Source: Collodictyon triciliatum (Eukaryota > CRuMs). From it: a DNA stretch of 20,267 nt. The stretch covers positions 1 to 20,267 of the forward strand of contig JBHJMP010001246.1 in assembly GCA_043381765.1 (NCBI GenBank), in the 5' to 3' direction. Made by a program: the position numbers and the translations under genes. Shown one piece after another: positions 1 to 20,267 of the stretch (positions are counted from its first letter, which is position 1; each line of letters begins with the position of its first letter). Below the pieces are notes generated by a model. It was not told the origin of the DNA, did not search any database, and saw nothing but the letters and a program-made list of their open reading frames with translations.

Positions 1-174
1 AAAAGAAAAAGAAAAAGAAAAAGAAAAAGAAAAAGAAAAAGAAAAAGAAAAAGAAAAAGAAAAAGAAAAAGAAAAAGAAAAAGAAAAAGAAAAAAGAAAA
101 AGAAAAAGAAAAAAGAAAAAGAAAAAAGAAAAAGAAAAAGAAAAAGAAAAAGAAAAAAAGAAAAAAGAAAAAAA
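1..174. repeat. (A4-6)G microsatellite at left edge
   Basis: An almost pure purine run of AAAAAG units, with a few units one or two A longer toward the right end. It begins at the window edge, so its full length is unknown. It ends about 100 bp before the DnaJ start codon, so it lies in that gene's upstream region. No reading frame in it is meaningful. Confidence 0.95.
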
Positions 175-278
175 GAGCAGAAAAACAAGGAGAGGGAGTG
201 GCCGGACAACGCAATCCTCACACCACTTTTGCTTAACGTAGGTCAGAACAGAGCCAGTAAGAAAAGAAGAACGGGGGA

Positions 279-2872
279 ATGGGAGCTGACTATTATGCAA
301 TCCTCGAAGTATCTCGATCATCTGCCACAGCCGAAATCCGTAAGGCGTAAGTACATAGTTCTTGTTTCAACCAACCACTCATTTTTTATTCTGTTTTTCT
401 GTACCCTTTCTTCCTTTTTTTCTCCCTTCGTTTTTTTTTTTTTTATTAATACTTGTATTATGCCATGAAGCAATAAAAAAAATTACCGAAAGACTTCTAT
501 CTATGTAAAATGTGAAGAGCACACATCAATATTTATTGAATGATAACAATAACACTTAGTTTCCGCAAACATGCTCTCAAATGGCACCCAGACAAGAATG
601 AAGACAACCGTGTCGAAGCACAAATCCACTTCGCACGCATTGCAGAGGCATACACGGTTCTTGGAGACGGTGTGTCGCATCATTCCTTTATCTATCCATT
701 ATTTGGTCCATTTTACTATCCTTGTTACACAACATATGCTACCTATGTGATTTTGATTTCGGCAACATAATTTAAACCATCTCCAAACATTTGTAACAAT
801 ATATTATTAGCCCAAAGACGAGGACTTTTTGATACATTCGGCGAGGAAGGACTGAAGTCTGGTATTCCTGGTGAGTGTTCTTATTCTTTGAGTGCACATC
901 AGATTCTCTCACGATACTGGGTCGCTGGGAGTTAAGTTTAACTTTTAAGAGTACCAGTTTAATCAAAAACAAAAAAAAATGAAAAGAGATGTTTAAAAAA
1001 TATCTAAAATTACTGTCATGTATCCTCCAAGAAATACAAATATCCAAATATGTATACTATTTACGCTCCATTTTGGCGATACACTCAGGGACTCATGACG
1101 GATGGACGATGATTGAAACTCCAATTCAAGTATTTACGAGTGTCTTTGGGACGTCGAATCCTTTTCAAGTATTTGGAGAAGGTTTGAATAGTTTCATAAG
1201 ACTCTCTTACCTCTCAGGACTACAAAGCCCCTTACCTACAATGCAGGATTATGTAATATACACTTCATGCACCCTGATTATTTCGATTTCTATTCACATT
1301 CTACTTGTATTTCCTATCTGCAACATAACTATACCAGATGTTACAAATACAATCCACTCCACCAGTGGACCATCAAGCGTTCTTGCAAAACCGCCTGTAG
1401 CTGTTCAAGGACCACCCGTCCAGGTAGTTTGGTCCAATATACAAATACCATCTTGTCAACCATATTCTTTTGCTAGTATTTTTCTTTAAGTTAGTAGTAA
1501 ATTGGATTTTAACTTTCGGTAGTTCTCCTGGATAAGAAATCGTTGTCTGCATACAAAGAATCACACTCATAATCTATTCAATTTTTCATGCAGCACACCC
1601 TTCCGTGCACCTTGGAAGACTTATATAATGGAGCAACGAAGAAAGTGACTATTCAGAAAAAGGTATCATTTTATCAATAGTCAATGTGTCTTCCCTTTCG
1701 ATATCTAGATACAATTTCCCTTTTTCGCATTTTCTCTTTTCCCTCAATTTGTATTATAAGGAGGCAATACTTATTATATAATCATACTACCATGAAGCAA
1801 TCGTTGATAATAATCGATGATAAAATTATATCAGTCCCTTGAATTTCAACCTCTTATTTTTTATGTCAAAAATGCAAACTGTAATCCCCCACCGACATCT
1901 TACATTCGCCCATTTCTCGATCAGGTCCTGAATCTTGATGGAAGGACAACACGTGAAACGGATAAATTGCTCACCATTGTAGTGAAGAAAGGATGGAAAG
2001 ACGGGACGAAGATAACGTTCACCAAGGACGGGGACGAGGGCCCAGGCATTATCCCTTGTGAGCCAACATAGTTACCATTGAAAGACACTCCATAATTATG
2101 CAAAATCCAGATCTTATCCTTTCTTTCTAGGTTACATGAGCTAATGCATGAATATAGCTAGCTCAGCACAAATGTCGCCTTTAGATGACTCATTTAAGCA
2201 TATTTCGCCCGACTGACACTCAGAAAACAAATAATAGCGGATGTCGAGTTCATCGTGAAGACACAACCACACGATCGCTTCAGACGCGAAGGCGATAATC
2301 TGCATTACACCACACGCGTCACTCTTCTTGGGTCGCTGACTGGCACAGTTGTAGACATCACCACACTGGATGGGCGCATCCTTCACATACCTATCAATGA
2401 CATCATCGAGTGAGTCCAGCCTTCAGATGAATATACATCATGCTACAACTTTCAGGAATCAGAAAGAATTCAAGAAGCTCTCAACATTTATCTTTCGTCA
2501 CAAACCCTTCTCTATTGTCTTCATGTGTATGGAATGCTAATTAAGGTCATGTTAATCAAAGAAGAGGAAACAAAAGATTAAATGTATGTTTATTTCAGTG
2601 CAAAGTACGTCAAAACTGTAAACGAGGAAGGGATGCCGATTTCAGGCAAAACTGGGGGCCGAGGCGCACTTTTCATTCATTTTGAGGTTTGAAGACAATA
2701 TATCACGTAACCATCTCTCTGTTCTGTAGGATTAGTAACTACCGTGACCTAATACAATCCAAGTACAACGTAATCCAATTCAAGAGTTGTTTTCTTCTTT
2801 TCCTTTCAGATCGATTTCCCCACAAGCTTAAGTGCTGACCAGAAAGCACACCTGAAGCAGATTCTCTCATAG
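279..2872 (+). CDS. Class B DnaJ/Hsp40 co-chaperone, complete, 10 exons
   Basis: Exons 279-346, 560-669, 811-870, 1089-1181, 1338-1423, 1594-1662, 1925-2057, 2238-2409, 2599-2686, 2810-2872 join in frame to 313 residues ending TAG. The J domain (residues 3 to about 70) starts [15 protein letters not shown] and carries the HPD motif at 32-34 (KWHPDKN), which stimulates Hsp70 ATPase. It is followed by [18 protein letters not shown], a hallmark of DNAJB proteins. No CxxCxGxG zinc repeats are present, so this is class B (type II). The C-terminal substrate-binding and dimerisation domains (about 140-313) contain [43 protein letters not shown] and [15 protein letters not shown]. Length is close to DNAJB13 (316 aa). 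The linker at about 80-139 lacks the usual Gly/Phe-rich stretch. It is expected in the cytosol or nucleus. Whether it is the DNAJB1/4/5 or the B13 orthologue is not decided. The gene converges on the receptor gene. Confidence 0.93.
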
Positions 2873-3206
2873 TCATGTTCGCCAAATAACCATAAACCGT
2901 TCTACTTTTTTTTTTTTTAAAAAAAAACAACAACTTGGAAATCATTGAATTCTTAATTGCAAAGAAAAACACGTATTCTCTTAACTTTTGTTCGGTCATG
3001 GACATGATACGACGCGTCAAAAGTTTCATTTTCATTTCTCTTTATTGTATTCTTTATAATTCACAAAGTAAGGTCGTTATTTTTCATGTTGAAAATTCCC
3101 ATCCCAACATGAACTTCTTCCCAAGGCTAAGCTAGGAGGCAGTTATTTCAGACCGAGACTTTTCACTCATGTCTCATCAACAAGGGCTCCTTCTGTGAGA
3201 AATAGA
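2873..3206. other. Convergent intergenic region
   Basis: A 334-bp spacer between the DnaJ stop on the + strand and the receptor-kinase stop on the - strand. It is AT-rich, with a T-then-A homopolymer around 2906-2928. No conserved frame was found. It must hold both 3' UTRs. Confidence 0.8.
3041..3046 (-). terminator. Candidate polyadenylation signal of the receptor gene
   Basis: On the - strand this reads AATAAA, 161 bp downstream of the receptor kinase stop codon at 3207-3209. Position and sequence fit a eukaryotic poly(A) signal, but a hexamer can occur by chance in AT-rich DNA. Confidence 0.35.
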
Positions 3207-16147
<12,941 letters not shown>

Positions 16148-17044
16148 CGCTATCTGTGTTCTAAGCTTTTATAATTCTTTCAGTGCCCGATTCCACAAAG
16201 CCGTATCCTGGGAAGGCGAGCTCTGTTAGAAGGGGAAAGCGAAGAAGTGCCCAGACTCTGTTTAGATTGCTCCTTGCCGAGAGCGACGATTTCAAAGATG
16301 ATCGTTTGGCTGATTGCTTTGATGGAATTCGTCTTCTGCTTCTGGAACCGGTGGCTGCTCGGAACATTCCCTATTATGAATAATCTAGACGGATATTCGT
16401 TGTAATGTATCCCTTTTAGTTCTAAGCGGCACAGGGCTCGACAATAAGCGCAACGAAATTATGGTAGATGTAGAGACGAAAAAGAAAAAATAAAGATTGC
16501 CGTGCAGAGAGCCAGTCATCATAATTGGCTTTCTTTAACAGAATACATCAATTAGGAGTCAATAAAAGCAACATCAGATATTTCACTTTTCGAAAACAAT
16601 GGATGTTGTTGCGATGGGACACATTGGCATCGAATTTTTAAAATGGAAGAAAGGCAGTGTAAAGTAAACTTTGCGAAGTGTCGAATCGTGTAATATAATT
16701 GAAATACGTCTTGATATGCAGGATTTGTACGGTCTTTATTAATTGGACATGATTAAGGTTAATTAATAATATCTAGCCCATGGAAATTAATTGACGGGGA
16801 CATAATCCAATTTATTTTTACTCTATTCACATATTCAGCATATTCATCATTCCCTCATCCAACGAATAGCAGATTTAAAACAGGGAGCTTCGGTACAAGA
16901 CCTGATACATAACAAAAGTATATTTAAGTTAATGTCAATATTCTTTATCCAACACTGGCGCGGAAAAACCCCGAGTCGCACGTAAGTCTAGGAAAACCCG
17001 TGCAAGGAAGCCGCCTGCAAGTCTGTCTGAGCGGACAGTAATCT
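16148..17044. other. Receptor upstream region with one coding-like + strand fragment
   Basis: 16185-16383 (+) is GC-richer than its surroundings and stays open, with protein-like content (QTLFRLLLAESDDFKDD, then RLADCFDGIRLLLLE, ending TAA at 16381-16383). It has no ATG, but a plausible acceptor TTCTTTCAG ends at 16184. It could be an exon or a gene remnant. It overlaps where the receptor promoter must be. I do not recognise it. 16384-16960 is AT-rich and I see nothing in it. A consensus donor GTAAGT lies at 16981-16986. Confidence 0.4.
16166..16173 (-). promoter_or_regulatory. TATA-like element upstream of the receptor ATG
   Basis: The - strand reads TATAAAAG, 19-26 bp before the start codon. 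If it works as a TATA box the 5' UTR would be almost absent, so this is only a candidate. Confidence 0.2.
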
Positions 17045-17818
17045 TTGCATTTTGTTGAGCAAGTCGTTTACTACAAGAACAAGGCCCGCAGGCTCAAAGA
17101 TGCGCTCGCTTCCTTCTTGAAATCGAACAAACTTTGTGAAGAGTCCATCCAATTGCGCTTTTCGGACAGTGAAGGCCATTGCCTGACTGCCTTCCGCACA
17201 GCAAAAACCGCCCGAAAGCTTCTGGAGCTGAAGTATGTAAGTCTGAGCAATATTACGAGCAGCTTCAGCAGAAGTAAACCAACAGAGTCCTCGGTGATGC
17301 TCTACCAATTACCGCTGGATGTGTGGCCATAACTCCTTCGTGAGGAGCTGAAGCCATTCAGACCGACCCACGTAGATATCAAAAAGGACAAAGGCTTCTT
17401 TACAGACACGGCCGTGGTGAAGCTTCTTTGTCACAGGAACCAGCTCCCTGCAAAGTTTACGGTCATGAGAAAAAAGTGTCCAAAGTGCATCCTCAAAGAG
17501 CGTCCGCCAGCCGTGAAGAACGAACGACAAGTAAAAGCTCCGCAAAAGAATACACCTGCCAAGCAGACAAGCAGCAACGAGGTCAAGGAAGCAAAGGCCA
17601 GGCAACAACAGAGCCCGCAAAACTCACAGCAGGTACGCGCGTACAGCGACAGCGACGATGACATGGAAGGAAATCTCGGTTCCTCTTCAGAATCTTCGCA
17701 CTCGAGTCATCCATCATCGCCAACACCGGACAAGCCCGTACATCGCAAGACCCAAGAGCAGCGCATCTCCAAACCCCGAAAGAAATCCCCCTTAAACTAT
17801 CCATTCAGACTGGCGTGA
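17045..17818 (+). CDS. Unassigned Lys/Ser/Gln-rich coding-like tract, interrupted
   Basis: One frame stays open from 17042 to 17818 except for a single TAA at 17330-17332. The first part (KNKARRLKDALASFLK, ARKLLELKY) looks helical. The second part has one CPKC pair and then a hydrophilic tail rich in Lys, Gln and Ser with an acidic YSDSDDDMEG patch. The TAA is avoided if an intron is removed from GTAAGT at 17237 to the AG at 17344: phase is kept and LELKY joins ELKPFRPTHVD. The upstream end is also unclear; a TAA at 17039-17041 blocks the frame, and a GTAAGT at 16981 hints at an earlier exon. Codon use looks genuine. I recognise no family. Options are an intron-containing host gene or a decayed gag-like or host gene. 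Confidence 0.42.
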
Positions 17819-18273
17819 ATATGGATAACATAGGAGACATCAAGGTAGTCTTCGTTACTTATCCGAAAGGATACTCCAAAGCGAAGGTAACACAAGAACC
17901 AGCGCCCACCAAAGATAGTCCGTTTACCCTGCCCCAGCCCGTCGCACCGAGAACCAATGAGCAAGAGCAAGCACCACAAGTTGAATCCGAGCTTGAAACT
18001 TCACATACTAAAGAGAGTTCGCGCAAACAGGAGCGTATATTTCTAAAACCACAAACGCGTATCCATACTCCGGTTAAGCAAAGTTCACTGCCGGCTACGC
18101 ATGGCTCCGAAACTAGGGGACGGTCAAGCGCCACTTCCGATAATACCAGACAAACAACGACGTATCGCTTTTTGTTGAGTCGGCCAGCAAGAAACGCAAG
18201 GAAAGTGACCCGTTGTCCCCTCAAAAGACTCATCCTGTGGAATGAAATAGGATGTAAACCCTGTCTGAGATAG
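17815..18273 (+). pseudogene. Downstream continuation in shifted frames, unassigned
   Basis: A second frame overlaps the end of the previous tract by four bases (GTGA at 17815-17818) and reads MDNIGDIKVVFVTYPKGYSK followed by a Pro/Glu/Lys-rich hydrophilic stretch. From about 18100 the most protein-like reading moves to the other two frames (MAPKLGDGQAPLPIIPDK, then VESASKKRKESDPL, ending TGA near 18244). A further piece at about 18280-18418 reads VGIDLRSNSLVRTFID and ends TAG. Repeated frame changes without clear splice sites suggest decay, or exons I cannot define. It may be the 3' part of the same gene as 17045-17818. Confidence 0.35.
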
Positions 18274-18418
18274 ATGGTTGAAAGGACTCGTTGGAATCGA
18301 TTTGAGAAGTAACAGCCTTGTGCGTACTTTCATCGACCCGACAACTTTATCCGCTCTTCTATCAGTCTCGAATACAACCAGAAATCGCGTTGGAGCAGAT
18401 TCACCTCGGGTAGAATAG

Positions 18419-18970
18419 TCTGCGTGTGAGAACACTTTCTCTCCTTTCTATCTTTTCTTCTTTTTCTCTTTCTATTTCACCCAAAACACAAAAACTCCAA
18501 CACACAATCCGGGGTTTTCACTGTCTTGTCCACAGCTTATTTTTGTCCTAGAGGCGAAGGCGGTTTCCTCGGCTTTGTTTTCTCCCAATAAACTGTTGAT
18601 ATGATATTAAAAAAATAATAAAAATAATCTGGTCGTGTTCGACTGAAGAAATAGGGAGGAAAAGTGTGACTTACGGAAAAGAAAAAGAAAAGGAAAAAAA
18701 TGCAAAAAAATGGGAAAAAATGGAAAAAACAATCGGAAAAAAAGAAATGAGGAAAGAGAGATAGAAAGAAAGGACAGAATAAGCGTAAAGACATCGCACC
18801 GGGAAAGAGCCAACGAGTCTGTCGAAAATCCAGATACGCACGCCAAAGCCCGCCGCGCGATCGCACTGGGTCGTTGAAAACCCCGTCAATCCGATCTCTA
18901 TTCATTTGCACAGGGAAAAGAAGAGGAGAGGAGAACAGCAAAAGGAAAGGAAAGGAAAACAAGTCCACAT
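18419..18970. other. Intergenic region upstream of BORCS8
   Basis: This begins with a pyrimidine-rich run (about 18430-18480). It then has an A-rich, purine-rich stretch at about 18674-18775 with GGAAAAAATG-like irregular repeats, and ends in a GGAAA-rich run at 18914-18960 just before the BORCS8 start. No TATA box or conserved frame is convincing. Long - strand frames here are translations of the purine runs. Confidence 0.6.
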
Positions 18971-19960
18971 ATGCAGTCGAACGTCAAAGTGCGCCGCCCT
19001 CGGGTTTATTCCGTGGGGGTTGGAAGCCGCTCTATCTCTGTGAGTCCAGCTGAAGAGGAGGACTTCCAGGAAAGAACAGTCCGAGGTAGTTACTCACAAG
19101 CCGCTTCTTCTGATCCAAGCTTTCTGGATCTTTGCTGCTCTCTCCTTTCTTCTGTATTGATATCTTAAACACAAGCGTACTGTACAGAAAGTAGGCTTCT
19201 TTTTTTTTTTTTTTGACGTTTACTTGGCTTTTTTTCCTACCTCACAATACCTTTTTAATTATTATTATTTTAGTTACTGGGAGATTTTCGCACTACATGA
19301 ATGTATTATGCAATGAACCATCGGTTGGTCTATTCCGCGTGCAAGAGCACGTCCAGAAGTCCATACCAGTCTTGGCGGAAAAGCGTGTATTACATAATCC
19401 TCTTCTTTTGCTATCTTTTTGCTGTATGTTTCTCTGCCCCTTCTATCATGTTTTCCCTCCATATGTTATCTGTATTATTTCATCTCTTGATGCTTGTAAC
19501 TTGAGTTATTAGCCGCGATTAAGCGAACCACTAATTTAATTATTCTCATTCCATGGGTCGAATTGCAGAAAGAACTTTCCAGCAAGACTGAGGACACCAA
19601 GCAACATATTCTTGATGTTGAGTTTAGCATCGAAACTATACAAGTTTGTTAGCATAATCCTTTCTTTTTTTTTTTTTGAAACCAAAAGTTCATCTCCCCC
19701 TACCCGATTGTATGGATGCATGTTATCCATTTCTATATTAAAAATAATAAATTCGATATTTTAATTGTCCCTCTCTAAATGCGATGGATACAAAACCACC
19801 TAAATAGCAAATTAAAGGAGCTCAGCCTGTTCTCTCTTCTATAAGATCGCTTCTTCAGTCATCTACGCTTGCTGCAGAAAGAACTGCCGATCTCCACCGG
19901 TTCTGCCATTTTCACATACAATCGAAGAACATGCAACAACAGAAATATCATTACTTTTGA
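18971..19960 (+). CDS. BORCS8: BORC complex subunit 8 (BORCS8), 4 exons, 145 aa
   Basis: Exons 18971-19085, 19274-19386, 19569-19643, 19826-19960 join in frame (438 nt with TGA). The core of exon 2 reads VTGRFSHYMNVLCNEP, then SVGLFRVQEHVQKSIPVLAEK (residues about 39-75). This matches the BORCS8/MEF2BNB family block of the form VTDKFxxSxxVLANEPSVALYRLQEHVxxSLPxL. The remaining 70 residues (DVEFSIETIQPVLSSIRSLL) are helical, as in the family. Human BORCS8 is 119 aa. Here the N-terminus is extended by about 35 residues rich in Arg, Ser and Glu. BORC is an eight-subunit complex on lysosomes that recruits the small GTPase ARL8 and so links lysosomes to kinesin. The last exon is the least certain part, since the family tail is weakly conserved. 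Confidence 0.85.
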
Positions 19961-19995
19961 AAGTAATATTCTCGTTTCGATAAATTGGGTGGGAA

Positions 19996-20267
19996 ATGAA
20001 TAGATTGGCCCAAGCGCGAGCCCGAGTTTCAAGCTATGATACGCGTTATTCTACCGCAACACGCTCACACTTTGAAGTTACTCGCTCAGAACGAACCACC
20101 GTTGTTCCTCAGTTTGTTGAAGGTTTATCTATGCCTTTATCTATGCCTTTGTCTTTGTCTTTGTCTTTGTCTTTGTCTTTGTCTTTGTCTTTGTCTTTGT
20201 CTTTGTCTTTGTCTTTGTCTTTGTCTTTGTCTTTGTCTTTGTCTTTGTCTTTGTCTTTGTCTTTGTC
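19996..20267 (+). CDS. Possible start of another gene, running off the window
   Basis: An ATG at 19996-19998 opens a frame with no stop to the window end (90 codons). It begins MNRLAQARARVSSYDTRY and has Arg/Thr/Ser-rich content up to PQFVEG. It then enters the (CTTTGT)n repeat as Leu-Ser dipeptides. Alternatively the exon ends at 20122 with a GTTTAT donor, a type used elsewhere in this window, and the repeat is intronic, as with the repeats in the receptor gene. It lies only 35 bp after the BORCS8 stop, so it might instead be a further BORCS8 exon. No family is recognised. Confidence 0.35.
   Translation, partial: MNRLAQARARVSSYDTRYSTATRSHFEVTRSERTTVVPQFVEGLSMPLSMPLSLSLSLSLSLSLSLSLSLSLSLSLSLSLSLSLSLSLSL
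20127..20267. repeat. (CTTTGT)n microsatellite at right edge
   Basis: Two imperfect TATCTATGCCTT-like units lead into about 20 perfect CTTTGT hexamers from about 20147 to the window end, so the full length is unknown. The period is a multiple of three and could be translated as Leu-Ser. Confidence 0.95.

Noticed and set aside
1-174. Tandem repeats at the edges and in introns considered as CRISPR or telomere arrays
   Set aside because: They are short-unit microsatellites without spacers, and none has a telomere-like unit. The window is clearly eukaryotic by its introns.
16988-17308. A 106-codon - strand frame
   Set aside because: The opposite + strand frame is longer overall, continues past 17332 apart from one stop, and has more gene-like codon content. 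The - strand frame is probably its shadow, though this is not certain.
18537-18968. Phe/Ser-rich - strand frames of 72-143 codons
   Set aside because: They translate purine-rich upstream DNA of BORCS8, with low complexity and no family match.

Overview
This is a eukaryotic window. Genes are cut by many short GT-AG introns (60-281 bp in the main gene), intergenic spaces are small, and microsatellites are abundant. All gene models below come from hand splicing: I joined exons where donor, acceptor, reading phase and protein family agreed. The kinase-cyclase-kinase receptor described below, together with a BORC subunit and a TKL-rich signalling style, suggests an amoebozoan (the Acanthamoeba or Physarum style). 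That taxon is an inference.

Layout. Positions 1-174 are an (A4-6)G microsatellite. 279-2872 (+) is a complete ten-exon class B DnaJ/Hsp40 gene. 2873-3206 is the convergent intergenic space. 3207-16147 (-) is one very large receptor gene, which I resolve into 53 exons encoding 2259 residues with the phase kept across all 52 introns. 16148-18970 is mostly unassigned and holds GC-richer, coding-like but interrupted tracts on the + strand. 18971-19960 (+) is a four-exon BORCS8 gene (BORC complex, lysosome positioning). 19996-20267 (+) is an open frame that runs into a (CTTTGT)n repeat and off the window.

The receptor is the highlight. It reads, in order: signal peptide; six tandem extracellular modules that resemble the C-terminal binding module of bacterial and archaeal glucodextranase (Glucodextran_C, PF09985-like); one transmembrane helix; a TKL-type kinase with HAD in place of HRD; a class III nucleotidyl-cyclase-like domain that has lost catalytic residues; and a second TKL-type kinase with all motifs intact. 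The inferred job is an outside-in receptor, perhaps for a carbohydrate ligand, signalling through two kinases around a cyclase-derived scaffold.

The DnaJ and BORCS8 genes are ordinary housekeeping neighbours, and nothing links them functionally to the receptor. About a fifth of all introns (14 of 64) have T at donor position +3, an unusual splice-site habit shared by all three genes. Long intronic microsatellites of the receptor gene lie strictly inside introns, and most are T- or pyrimidine-rich on the sense strand.
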